A DNA stretch of 64,000 nucleotides, taken from Hymenobacter negativus (GTDB lineage Bacteria > Bacteroidota > Bacteroidia > Cytophagales > Hymenobacteraceae). The notes under the pieces are model-generated. The model made no database searches. It was not told the origin of the DNA and saw only the letters and a list, made by a program, of their open reading frames with translations. The stretch is taken from the NCBI RefSeq assembly GCF_016056375.1, contig NZ_JAEDAE010000003.1:248001-312000 (forward strand), given 5' to 3'. Below are positions 50,441 to 58,379 of this stretch, piece after piece; the stretch's first letter is position 1, and each line of letters starts with the position of its first letter. The position numbers and the translations under genes are program-made.

Positions 50441-51445
50441 GTGTCTAAAGAAATAAAAGTGGCGCTCCTCGCCATCGTCGCCATTGCCGCGCTTGTTATT
50501 GGCTATAATTTCCTGCGGGGCAGCAATGTGCTTTCCTCCGACCACACCTATTACGCCACTTATCCGCGGGTTGATGGCCTGAACGTGGGCGCCATGGTGG
50601 CCCTCAACGGCATCAAAGTAGGCCAGGTGAAAAGCATGGAGCTGCAGCCCGACAAGGGCAACACGGTGCGCGTGGCGCTGGAGCTGGACAAAGGCGTGGT
50701 AGTGGGCGACTCCACTACGGCCAGCCTGGGCGGCTCGCTGCTGGGCTCCAAGGCCATTACCCTTACGCTGGGCAAAAACTCGAAGAACTACACCGGCGGC
50801 GAAGAAATCCGCACTGTTACGCCGTCCAGCATTGCCGATGCCTTCCAGGCCAAGGCCCTGCCCGTGCTCGATACCGTAGGCGCCACGCTGGCCCACATCA
50901 ATGGTTTTTTGAACAAGGATGCCCAGACCAACATTCAGGGCACCCTGCAGGGCGCGCGCGCCAGCACCGAGGCCCTGCAAAAGCTCATCATTGCCAACCA
51001 GGCCAATGTGGCGCTCATCACCCGCAACCTGGCCCAGATGAGTTCGGCCCTGAACAAGACCACCGGCAAGCTCGATAGAATTGCGGTGAATTTCTCACAA
51101 CTCTCCGACTCGCTGAAAGCCGCCCCCGTAGGCCCCGCCCTGCGCCGCCTCAACTCGACCCTGGCCGATGCCCAAACCACCGTGCAAAGCCTAAACACCG
51201 CCCTTAGCGACCAGAAAGGCTCGATGGGCAAGCTGCTGCACGACTCCACGCTCTACAACAACCTGGCGGCCACCACAGCCAGCTCCAACGAGCTGCTCAC
51301 CGACCTCAAGGCCAACCCCAAGCGCTACGTGCATTTCTCGGTGTTCGGGGGCGGTGGCAGCAAGAAGAAAACCGAGGTAGAAACGACCACGACCCGGCCG
51401 AACGGCACCGTGGTGGAAACCGAAAAGAAGACCACGGTGAAGTAG
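50441..51445 (+). CDS. MlaD-family (MCE) protein
   Basis: This 334-residue protein starts at GTG 50441, giving MSKEIKVALLAIVAIAALVIGYNFLRG, a transmembrane anchor. The MCE domain follows (YYATYPRVDGLNVGAMVALNGIKVGQVKSMEL, SLLGSKAITLTLG). Residues about 150-290 form a helical tail, and the end is Lys/Glu/Thr-rich (KKTEVETTTTRPNG). MCE proteins carry phospholipids between membranes. The stop codon lies in the first bases of the 107-bp repeat. Confidence 0.93.
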   Translation: MSKEIKVALLAIVAIAALVIGYNFLRGSNVLSSDHTYYATYPRVDGLNVGAMVALNGIKVGQVKSMELQPDKGNTVRVALELDKGVVVGDSTTASLGGSLLGSKAITLTLGKNSKNYTGGEEIRTVTPSSIADAFQAKALPVLDTVGATLAHINGFLNKDAQTNIQGTLQGARASTEALQKLIIANQANVALITRNLAQMSSALNKTTGKLDRIAVNFSQLSDSLKAAPVGPALRRLNSTLADAQTTVQSLNTALSDQKGSMGKLLHDSTLYNNLAATTASSNELLTDLKANPKRYVHFSVFGGGGSKKKTEVETTTTRPNGTVVETEKKTTVK

Positions 51446-51548
51446 GAACGCGCCATGGCGCGTTCGGCGGCTGCATCTCTGCGACTGCGGCCGCACCATC
51501 TTCGCCGGAACCAGACCACCGACGGCACGCGCCATGGCGCGTTCCTAC
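51442..51548. repeat. 107-bp palindromic element ending GCGCCATGGCGCGT
   Basis: The 22-bp arms 51442-51463 and 51527-51548 are perfect reverse complements and each contains the palindrome GCGCCATGGCGC. It overlaps the mlaD stop codon and directly precedes the promoter box of the carboxylase gene. Confidence 0.9.
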
Positions 51549-51550
51549 AG

Positions 51551-51558
51551 TACCTTTG
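51551..51558 (+). promoter_or_regulatory. Promoter -7 box of carboxylase beta gene
   Basis: TACCTTTG matches exactly, 63 bases before the ATG and 2 bases after the palindromic element, so any -33 region lies inside that element. Confidence 0.7.
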
Positions 51559-51620
51559 AAATCCGCCCCCGGGCGGATTTTTTTGTGCCCATCCCACCAA
51601 ATTCCCACCGCGCTTTCCTG

Positions 51621-53249
51621 ATGAACGTCGATTTCAACCGCAACGAAGACCAGCTCAAGCAACTCAGCTTCAACCTCACCCAAAAGCTCCAGAAAGTAGC
51701 CCTCGGCGGCGGCGAAAAGCGCATTGCCGCCCACAAAGCCAAAGGCAAGCTCACCGCCCGCGAGCGGATTGATTTTCTACTGGATAAGGGCGCAAACCAA
51801 GTCGAAATCGGCGCGTTCGCGGGTGAGGGCATGTACAAAGAAGAAGGCGGCTGCCCCGGCGGCGGTGTGGTCGTGGTCATCGGCTATGTGGCCGGGCGGC
51901 AGTGCGTGGTGGTGGCCAACGACGCCACCGTGAAGGCCGGTGCGTGGTTCCCCATTACGGCCAAGAAGAACCTGCGGGCCCAGGAAATCAGCATCGAAAA
52001 CAAGCTCCCAATTATTTACCTCGTCGATTCGGCGGGCGTGTACCTGCCCATGCAGGACGAAATTTTCCCCGACAAGGAGCATTTCGGCCGCATCTTCCGC
52101 AACAACGCGGTGATGTCGTCAATGGGCATCGTCCAGATTTCGGCCATTATGGGGCCCTGCGTGGCCGGTGGGGCCTATTTGCCCATTATGAGCGACGAGG
52201 CCATGATTGTGAACGGCACGGGCTCGGTGTTCCTGGCCGGTTCTTACCTGGTGAAGTCGGCCATCGGCGAAACCATTGACAACGAGGCGCTGGGCGGCGC
52301 GAGCATGCACTCCGAAATCTCGGGCGTGACGGACTACAAGTTCGACACCGACGAAGAATGCCTCACGCATATCCGCAACATTTTTGACAAAATGGGCGGG
52401 CAGGCCACGGCCGGTTTCAGCCGCGCCACGCCCGCCAAGCCGGCGCTGGACGAGCAGGAAATCTACGGCCTGCTGCCCGCCGACCGCGTGAAGCCCTACG
52501 ACATGATGGACATCATCAGTCGGCTGGTCGATAACTCGGAGTTTGAGCCCTACAAGGACCTCTACGGCCAGACGCTCATCTGCGGGCTGGCGCGTATCGA
52601 TGGCTGGGCGGTGGGCATCGTGGCCAACCAGCGCAAGATTGTGAAGAGCAAGAAAACCGGTATGCAGATGGGCGGCGTCATCTACTCCGACTCGGCCGAC
52701 AAGGCGGCGCGCTTCATCATGAACTGCAACCAGAAGCGCATCCCGCTGGTGTTTCTGCACGACGTGTCGGGCTTCATGGTGGGCTCGGTTTCAGAGCAGG
52801 GCGGCATTATCAAGGACGGCGCCAAGATGGTGAATGCCATGAGCAACTCGGTGGTGCCCAAGTTCACGGTCATCGTGGGCAACAGCTACGGGGCTGGCAA
52901 CTACGCCATGTGCGGCAAAGCCTACGACCCGCGCCTCATCGTGGCCTGGCCCACCGCCCAACTGGCCGTGATGAGCGGCGCGGCGGCCGCCAACACCCTG
53001 CTGCAAATCCAGGTGGCCTCCCTCAAAGCCAAGGGCGAAGTCATCACCCCCGAAGCCGAGAAGGAGCTACTCGACCGCATCAAGGCCCGCTACGACGAGC
53101 AACTCTCGCCCTACTATGCCGCCGCTCGCCTCTGGGTCGATGCCGTGATTGACCCGCTGGAAACCCGCAAAGTGATTTCGGAGGGCATTGCCGCCGCCAA
53201 CCATGCGCCTATTGAGAAGGCGTACAATGTGGGGGTTATTCAGGTGTGA
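51621..53249 (+). CDS. Acyl-CoA carboxylase, carboxyltransferase (beta) subunit
   Basis: This 542-residue carboxyltransferase is like MCC-beta/PccB. Motifs are KLTARERIDFLLD, IYLVDSAGVYLPMQDEIFPDKEHFGRIF, VAGGAYLPIMSDEAMIV, GSVFLAGSYLVKSAIGE, VFLHDVSGFMVGS, VGNSYGAGNYAMCGKAYDPRLIVAWPTAQLAVMSG. The MCC-like motif spacing suggests methylcrotonyl-CoA or a related branched acyl-CoA. No biotin carboxylase lies adjacent. I start at MNVDFNRNEDQLKQLS; the longer ORF start is inside the repeat. Confidence 0.93.
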   Translation: MNVDFNRNEDQLKQLSFNLTQKLQKVALGGGEKRIAAHKAKGKLTARERIDFLLDKGANQVEIGAFAGEGMYKEEGGCPGGGVVVVIGYVAGRQCVVVANDATVKAGAWFPITAKKNLRAQEISIENKLPIIYLVDSAGVYLPMQDEIFPDKEHFGRIFRNNAVMSSMGIVQISAIMGPCVAGGAYLPIMSDEAMIVNGTGSVFLAGSYLVKSAIGETIDNEALGGASMHSEISGVTDYKFDTDEECLTHIRNIFDKMGGQATAGFSRATPAKPALDEQEIYGLLPADRVKPYDMMDIISRLVDNSEFEPYKDLYGQTLICGLARIDGWAVGIVANQRKIVKSKKTGMQMGGVIYSDSADKAARFIMNCNQKRIPLVFLHDVSGFMVGSVSEQGGIIKDGAKMVNAMSNSVVPKFTVIVGNSYGAGNYAMCGKAYDPRLIVAWPTAQLAVMSGAAAANTLLQIQVASLKAKGEVITPEAEKELLDRIKARYDEQLSPYYAAARLWVDAVIDPLETRKVISEGIAAANHAPIEKAYNVGVIQV

Positions 53250-53254
53250 GTCGG

Positions 53255-53773
53255 ATGATAGAAGTTCGTTTATCCACGCGTGCAGCGAAGAAGAAGTGGT
53301 TTGCAATAGCTACCGGGTGGATAACGGCCTTGACCTTGGTAAGTGCCTTTTCTCTTGTCTGGGGACGGTTGCTTCAAAATGCGCTTCTCTTCGCCAAGAG
53401 CCTAAGTCTCTTAATAATTCTTACCGGCGTTCAGGTAATACTCAAGCTAATGGCTGCCGCCAGGTGGATAAGTATTTACCAAATGAATGACATAAACTCT
53501 ATCACTTTATCGGAAAAACAACTGTTTCTGGGAAGCCGTGGAATTTTGGTTGCTGCCTTGGAGAGTCTGACAATAGAATCAGATGGATATACTGGCAAAT
53601 GGGCGGGCCGCACTAATCACACAGGTAAGGGGAAATTGAGTTTTGTGCACCGACTGGACAAGTCTAAAGAGAGTTGTTTGATTACAATTGCCTCATTGCA
53701 TGAATTAAATAATCTTAGAGCTTTGGCTGAAATCTGGAGAAATGAAGGGCTGGCTGTACTGATTATGGATTAA
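53255..53773 (+). CDS. Low-GC membrane protein of unknown function
   Basis: This 172-residue protein starts at MIEVRLSTRAAKKK (53255); a GTG 9 bases upstream would overlap the carboxylase stop. It has two hydrophobic segments (AIATGWITALTLVSAFSLV, NALLFAKSLSLLIILTGVQVILKLM), then a soluble beta-rich domain (SITLSEKQLFLGSRGILVAALESLTIESDGYTG) reminiscent of PH-like YcxB proteins. GC content is clearly lower than in its neighbours, which suggests recent acquisition. Confidence 0.6.
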   Translation: MIEVRLSTRAAKKKWFAIATGWITALTLVSAFSLVWGRLLQNALLFAKSLSLLIILTGVQVILKLMAAARWISIYQMNDINSITLSEKQLFLGSRGILVAALESLTIESDGYTGKWAGRTNHTGKGKLSFVHRLDKSKESCLITIASLHELNNLRALAEIWRNEGLAVLIMD

Positions 53774-53895
53774 CCCTCTGTTTCCAATGGCGCAGGCAGG
53801 CCCACCGCCTAATCGCTGCTGTCCGGCCGTAGGTTCTTAGTCAGCGCAATCAAACCAATTGCTTACCTTCGGCGTTAGTAACGCAAGGCGTAAGT

Positions 53896-54177
53896 ATGAT
53901 TGTATCATTTGGTTCCAAACAGACCGAGCAAATTTGGCTGGGTGAGCAGGTGACCAAGCTGCCGCTGGAGGTGCAGAAGATTGGCCGGCGCAAGCTGCGG
54001 ATGATTCACAACTCCCAGAACATTGCCGACTTGCGCATCCCGCCTGCTAATCGATTGGAAAAGCTGGCGGGCAGCCTCAAGGATTTTTATAGTATTCGCA
54101 TCAACGACCAATGGCGCATTATTTTTCAATGGAGCGCTGGCCAGGCCACTGAGGTTGATATTGTTGACTATCATTAA
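53896..54177 (+). CDS. higB: HigB-like toxin (RelE superfamily)
   Basis: This 93-residue protein matches plasmid-maintenance HigB toxins that cut mRNA at the ribosome: RRKLRMIHNSQNIADLRIPPANRLEKLAGSLKDFYSIRINDQWRIIFQWSAGQATEVDIVDYH contains the core LRIPPxNRLExLxG and SIRINxQWRIxF. It is 7 bases before the antitoxin gene. The conserved Arg and Tyr residues of the active site are present. Confidence 0.93.
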   Translation: MIVSFGSKQTEQIWLGEQVTKLPLEVQKIGRRKLRMIHNSQNIADLRIPPANRLEKLAGSLKDFYSIRINDQWRIIFQWSAGQATEVDIVDYH

Positions 54178-54184
54178 AACGATT

Positions 54185-54481
54185 ATGGACCGTCTTCCCA
54201 ACATTCACCCCGGCAAAATTCTGCAAGAGGAATTTCTCAACGAGTTTCGCATTACTGCCTACCGCTTGGCGCAGGACCTGCGTATTCCCCAAACCCGCGT
54301 GGCGGCTATTCTGAAAGGCAAACGCCGCATCACAGCCGATACAGCGCTGCGCCTGGGACGCTATTTTGGAAACTCGGCCAAGTTCTGGCTAGGCTTGCAA
54401 AACGATTATGACCTGGAAGAACAACAAACCAATCACTTCGCCGAACTGCAGGTAGTTCATCCGTTAACAGAAGCCGCCTGA
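54185..54481 (+). CDS. higA: HigA-like antitoxin (XRE HTH)
   Basis: This 98-residue protein starts at MDRLPNIHPGKILQEEFL, the classical HigA opening. The helix-turn-helix is AYRLAQDLRIPQTRVAAILKGKRRITADTALRLGRYFG, followed by SAKFWLGLQNDYDLEEQ. It neutralises HigB and represses the operon. The toxin-first order is standard for higBA. A terminator overlaps its stop codon. Confidence 0.95.
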   Translation: MDRLPNIHPGKILQEEFLNEFRITAYRLAQDLRIPQTRVAAILKGKRRITADTALRLGRYFGNSAKFWLGLQNDYDLEEQQTNHFAELQVVHPLTEAA

Positions 54482-54496
54482 CCAGCGGCTTTTTTG
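54471..54496 (+). terminator. Terminator of higBA
   Basis: AAGCCGC pairs with GCGGCTTTTTT over 7 bases; the stem begins inside the last higA codons. Confidence 0.75.
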
Positions 54497-54579
54497 TGCT
54501 ACTGATTCTTAATTCCTAGGAATCTTCTGCCTCCCAGCCATCCTCAACAGCATAAGCAAACCTGCCTCTCGGTACCGGC

Positions 54580-54587
54580 TATTTTTG
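54580..54587 (+). promoter_or_regulatory. Promoter -7 box of GH53 gene
   Basis: TATTTTTG fits TAnnTTTG, 26 bases before the ATG. Confidence 0.5.
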
Positions 54588-54612
54588 CCGCTTGTTCCCC
54601 CACCTTATCGCC

Positions 54613-55671
54613 ATGAACCACCTCTCCCGCACCGTCCTGCTGCTGGGCGCCGCTTGGTGCACCACCGCCTTTTCCGCTCCCAAGGGCGCCGCGCAGGCAT
54701 TTGCTAAAGGCGCCGACGTAGGCTGGCTGCAGCAGATGGAAGCCACCGGCTACGTGTTTCGCAACGAGCAGGGTGTGGCCCAAGACTGCTTTGCCATTCT
54801 CAAAGCGCAGGGCATCAATTCCATCCGGCTGCGGGTGTTCGTGAATCCATCCGACGATAAAGCCAGCGGGCATTGCAGCCCCGCCGAAGTGGTGACGATG
54901 GCCAAGCGGGCCACCGAACTGGGCTTTCGGGTGATGATTGATTTCCACTACAGTGACACCTGGGCCGACCCGGGCAAGCAGGCCAAGCCCGCCGCCTGGG
55001 CCAGCCACCCCTTGCCCCAGCTCCTGACCGATGTGTACGACCACACCTTCAGCACAATGAAGGCGCTACGGGCGAGCGGCGTAACGCCCGAGTGGGTGCA
55101 GGTGGGCAACGAGATTCCCGGTGGCATGCTCTGGCCCGAAGGCAGCACCAAAAACTTCCCACAGCTGACCCAACTCATCAACAAAGGCTATGAGGCCGTG
55201 AAGGCGGCCAGCCCCAAGAGCAAGGTTATCGTGCACCTCGACCGCGGCAACGACAACGCCATGTACCGCGACTTCTTCGATAAGCTCACCGCCAACGGCG
55301 GCAAGTTCGACGTCATTGGCATGTCGTATTACCCCTACTGGCTCAAGCAGGACTACACGGCCTCCATTGCCAACCTGCGCGCCAACCTGCTCGACATGGT
55401 AGCCCGCTACCCCGGTAAGGAAGTGGTGGTGGCTGAAGTGGGCAACGACTACACCGCCGTGCAAAACACCTACGATATGCTGATAGCTACCCAGCAGGCC
55501 GTGCGCGCCGTGCCCCAGCACAAGGGCCTGGGCGTGTTTTACTGGGAGCCCGAGGGCGCCAAAAGCTGGAGCGGCTACCAGCTCTGCGCCTGGGGCGACG
55601 ACGGCAAGCCCTCGCCCGCCCTCAAGGCCTTTCGGGCCGCCCCGGCCAAGCCAGCAAAAGGCGCTAAGTAA
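54613..55671 (+). CDS. Arabinogalactan endo-beta-1,4-galactanase (GH53)
   Basis: This 352-residue exported glycoside hydrolase cuts beta-1,4-galactan side chains of pectin. The signal peptide is MNHLSRTVLLLGAAWCTTAFSA. GH53 motifs include KGADVGWLQQMEATGYVF, INSIRLRVFVNPSDD, MIDFHYSDTWADPGKQAKP, EWVQVGNEIPGGMLWPEG (acid/base Glu), FDVIGMSYYPYW and VVVAEVGNDY (nucleophile Glu). It stands alone; no SusC/SusD pair is near, so it is not part of a visible polysaccharide locus. Confidence 0.95.
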   Translation: MNHLSRTVLLLGAAWCTTAFSAPKGAAQAFAKGADVGWLQQMEATGYVFRNEQGVAQDCFAILKAQGINSIRLRVFVNPSDDKASGHCSPAEVVTMAKRATELGFRVMIDFHYSDTWADPGKQAKPAAWASHPLPQLLTDVYDHTFSTMKALRASGVTPEWVQVGNEIPGGMLWPEGSTKNFPQLTQLINKGYEAVKAASPKSKVIVHLDRGNDNAMYRDFFDKLTANGGKFDVIGMSYYPYWLKQDYTASIANLRANLLDMVARYPGKEVVVAEVGNDYTAVQNTYDMLIATQQAVRAVPQHKGLGVFYWEPEGAKSWSGYQLCAWGDDGKPSPALKAFRAAPAKPAKGAK

Positions 55672-55792
55672 GCCTTCCGGCGCCTCTGGCGTGCGCTGTA
55701 GTGCGTGCCAGGGCGTCAGGCTCGGTCATTTTTGGGGAGCTGTAGCGTGTGCTAGGCGGTGCCAGGCCGGCTACCTGCTAAACAATGTTCAT

Positions 55793-57040
55793 TTAAGCCG
55801 TCCCAATCTGCCCGGCCACCCGCTCAAAAAATGGCATGCCGTACAGCGTGGCAAACTCCTTAATGTGGCTGCGGAGCCGGGTTTCTTCGGCCGTATCGGT
55901 GCCGACGGCGAAGTGCAGCTCCACCAGCCAGATGTGTACCTGGAAATAGTCGAGCAGCCAGCTGTTGGTTTCCAGGTTGAAGAGCAAATGCAGGTGCGGC
56001 GCGCGGGCGCTGATGAGCCCGGTGCGCAGCTCGGCCACGGCTTGGAAGGCACGCATGAGCTGGTCGAATACATTGGTTTCCAACCGAGCCAGCTCGGGAA
56101 ATTCGCTGTTGGTAAAGCTCAGCCAGTCGAGCAGGGCCGGAAACTGGCCGGTGAGAAACAGCCCCTCGGCCACAAAAAAGTGGTAGCCGGCCGGAAATAA
56201 GTTGTAGAAAGCCGGCAGCGGGGCCTGGGGTACCTGCGTGCGCGGGACAGCGGCGGCTTCCTGCCGGATGTGGGCCAGCAGCGCGGGTGGCACCACGTGG
56301 TCGGGCGCGTCGTGCCAGGCCGTCACTATCTCGGCAAATGCCCGCCGGCCCTGGGGGAAGGCGTGCACTTCGGGCGGCACGGGCAGGGCCCGCACCACGG
56401 CCAGCCGTCGGCGCCAGGCCGGCTCGTCCTCGGCCAGAAACTCGGCCAGAAACAGCGCCGCATTGCCAAACAGCTGGGCCTCGGGCGTGTGCTTGTGTTG
56501 CAGGTAGGTGGTCAGCACTTCGCCAAACGCGCCGGTGAGGTGGGCCAGGTCCACGAACGATTCCACGTAGAATTCCTGGCCTGCCGGGTGCGTAGCCAGC
56601 TGCAGGGCCAGCGGGGCAGCGGCTCCCCCGGGCTGGGCCGGCCGCGTGATGCGCCCCAGAAAATAGCCCAGCAGCAGGCGTTCGGGGTAAGCCAGCTGCT
56701 CTATCGCCAGCAGCTCCGGAATGTCGGTGGCTGCGCCCGGGGCATAGGTTTCCTGCATCGCCAGCCCCGACACCGATTGGCCAAAGGCAGCAAAATCGGC
56801 GTGGCCCGCATAGCGCGCCAGGGTATCGAGGGTGTGCAGGTGGTAGCCGCCTTCCTTGTCGACCAGGCCGAAGAACCGCCGCAGGGTGCTGGGACTCAGG
56901 CGGCGGCCGGCAGTGGCAGCGTTTTGCTGCAGTTCCAGCTCAAGGGCGTCGCAGTGGCTGGGGTAGCGCAGCGGCTGGCCGAAGCGGGCCGCAACGGCTT
57001 CGCGCAGGGCAGCCTGCAAGGGTAGGGGGAGGCGTGGCAC
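55793..57040 (-). CDS. Large hypothetical protein with N-terminal HTH-like region
   Basis: This 415-residue protein has no membrane or signal segment. The first 90 residues (VAARFGQPLRYPSHCDALELELQ, LSPSTLRRFFGLVDKEGGYHLHTLDTLARYAGHADFAAF) resemble an HTH-like module seen in many Bacteroidota proteins of unknown role. The remaining 320 residues are alpha-helical and Leu-rich (LGYFLGRITRP, FLAEFLAEDEPAWRRRLAVVRAL, LHLLFNLETNSWLLDYFQVHIWLVELHFAVG), possibly TPR-like. No family is recognised. Confidence 0.7.
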   Translation of the reverse strand: MPRLPLPLQAALREAVAARFGQPLRYPSHCDALELELQQNAATAGRRLSPSTLRRFFGLVDKEGGYHLHTLDTLARYAGHADFAAFGQSVSGLAMQETYAPGAATDIPELLAIEQLAYPERLLLGYFLGRITRPAQPGGAAAPLALQLATHPAGQEFYVESFVDLAHLTGAFGEVLTTYLQHKHTPEAQLFGNAALFLAEFLAEDEPAWRRRLAVVRALPVPPEVHAFPQGRRAFAEIVTAWHDAPDHVVPPALLAHIRQEAAAVPRTQVPQAPLPAFYNLFPAGYHFFVAEGLFLTGQFPALLDWLSFTNSEFPELARLETNVFDQLMRAFQAVAELRTGLISARAPHLHLLFNLETNSWLLDYFQVHIWLVELHFAVGTDTAEETRLRSHIKEFATLYGMPFFERVAGQIGTA

Positions 57041-57136
57041 GGCAGTGAAGATAATATGAATTCAGCCGAAAAGAAATTTTTGGACTTTGTACTTGGCAAT
57101 GAGAATTATGGATATTTGAAGTTCAGTAATATAGAT

Positions 57137-57373
57137 ATGATTTATAAAAAGGAATATTGCGAACATGGCCATCCGGTGCTTGGCGGTACCTGCAGCCAGT
57201 GCGCCCAGCGCATGGCCTCAGCCGCTGAGGCGGAGGCCGCCCCCGCTGTGGCTCCCTCCACGCCCAACCGCACCCTGGTGCAACTGCGGGAGCTGAAAAG
57301 CCTGCTGCAAAAATGCCTCATCACGGAAGCGGAGTATGACGAGCGCCGCAATGATATTCTGGCCAACTTTTAG
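57137..57373 (+). CDS. SHOCT-domain protein with zinc-knuckle-like N-terminus
   Basis: This 78-residue protein starts at the ATG 57137 (MIYKKEYCEHGHPVLGG); an in-frame ATG at 57056 would lengthen it through the AT-rich divergent promoter region and is less likely. The first 30 residues have CEHGHPVLGGTCSQC, a possible zinc site. The last 30 (LRELKSLLQKCLITEAEYDERRNDILANF in part) are a SHOCT domain, a short C-terminal oligomerisation motif. A terminator follows. Confidence 0.7.
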   Translation: MIYKKEYCEHGHPVLGGTCSQCAQRMASAAEAEAAPAVAPSTPNRTLVQLRELKSLLQKCLITEAEYDERRNDILANF

Positions 57374-57394
57374 TTGAAGGCAATTCGTTTTGAT

Positions 57395-57431
57395 AAAAAA
57401 GCCCGTTCCCTAACAGGAACGGGCTTTTTTT
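57395..57431 (+). terminator. Intrinsic terminator
   Basis: AAAAAAGCCCGTTCC pairs with GGAACGGGCTTTTTTT over 6 bases, isolating the SHOCT gene from the ABC operon. Confidence 0.92.
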
Positions 57432-57474
57432 ATTGGCTCAAAAATAAAATTTGTTGGTTTGAGAATTTGTGTTC

Positions 57475-57482
57475 TATGTTTG
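57475..57482 (+). promoter_or_regulatory. Promoter -7 box of ABC/YtrA operon
   Basis: TATGTTTG is an exact TAnnTTTG match with a TTG about 18 bases upstream. Confidence 0.7.
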
Positions 57483-57483
57483 C

Positions 57484-57507
57484 AGTGTACTAGAACAATA
57501 ATACACT
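57484..57507. promoter_or_regulatory. Candidate GntR (YtrA) operator
   Basis: AGTGTA and TACACT face each other over 12 bases, placed at the expected transcription start. The operon encodes a YtrA-type GntR regulator (59152-59547), so autorepression is likely. Confidence 0.55.
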
Positions 57508-57521
57508 AGACAAGCGTGTAT

Positions 57522-58379
57522 ATGGTCAACATCCGCAACCTCCATTTTGGGTACTCCCGCAAGCGCCCGCTCTTCCAACACCTCGACCTGGCGCTGGAGC
57601 GCGGGCACATCTACGGCCTGCTGGGCAAGAACGGCGCGGGCAAGTCCACGCTGCTCAAGAACATGGTGGGGCTGGCGTTTCCGGACGGCGGCACCTGCGA
57701 GGTGCTGGGGCAGCCAGCGGCGCGGCGGCTGCCGGCCGTGCTGGCCGACCTGTTTTTCCTGCCCGAAGAAATCCACGTGCCGGCCGTGACGGCGGCGAAA
57801 TTCGTGGAGCAAACGGCGGGCTTCTACCCGAAATTCGACCACGAAGCGCTGGCGTACTACCTCGCCGAGTTTGAGGTGCCGGCCCAGGCGGTGCTCCCGG
57901 CGCTGAGCTTCGGGCAGCAGAAGAAGTTCATGATTGCCTTCGCGCTGGCCGCCAACACCAGCCTGCTGGTGATGGACGAGCCCACCAATGGTCTTGACAT
58001 TCCAAGCAAAGCGCAGTTTCGTAAGCTCATGGCCACGGCCCTCACGGAGGAGCGCTGCCTGATAATCTCGACCCACCAGGTGCGCGATTTGGAAAGCCTG
58101 ATTGATACCGTGGTGGTGCTGCACGGCCAGCGCATCGTGCTGAATGCCGACCTGGGCGAGCTGGCCGAGCGGCTCACGTTTGCCACGGTGCCGGAGGCGA
58201 GCGGCGCCGACCTCTACGCCGAAGAATCAGTGCGGGGCGCGCAGGTGATTCGGCCCAACCGCAGCGGAGTGGCCGGCCGCATCGATTTGGAATTGCTGTT
58301 CAATGCGCTGGTGGGCGAGGCGCCCGCCCTGACTTCTTACTTATCTCAAAAGCAACCCACCCATGAGCCAGTTCTTTGA
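57522..58379 (+). CDS. ABC transporter ATP-binding protein
   Basis: This 285-residue protein has Walker A GLLGKNGAGKST, signature LSFGQQKK, Walker B LLVMDEPTNGLD and the H-loop STHQVRDLESL. It starts at ATG 57522; a GTG two codons earlier is also possible. The C-terminal 60 residues carry no transmembrane segment. It is the first gene of the operon ATPase, permease, YtrA regulator, exported protein, and its end overlaps the permease start by 17 bases. Such sets export peptides or lipid-like compounds; the substrate is unknown. Confidence 0.95.
   Translation: MVNIRNLHFGYSRKRPLFQHLDLALERGHIYGLLGKNGAGKSTLLKNMVGLAFPDGGTCEVLGQPAARRLPAVLADLFFLPEEIHVPAVTAAKFVEQTAGFYPKFDHEALAYYLAEFEVPAQAVLPALSFGQQKKFMIAFALAANTSLLVMDEPTNGLDIPSKAQFRKLMATALTEERCLIISTHQVRDLESLIDTVVVLHGQRIVLNADLGELAERLTFATVPEASGADLYAEESVRGAQVIRPNRSGVAGRIDLELLFNALVGEAPALTSYLSQKQPTHEPVL

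Noticed and set aside
51534..53249. Longer carboxylase start at 51534
   Set aside because: The extra residues are encoded by the palindromic element and lie upstream of the perfect TACCTTTG promoter box.
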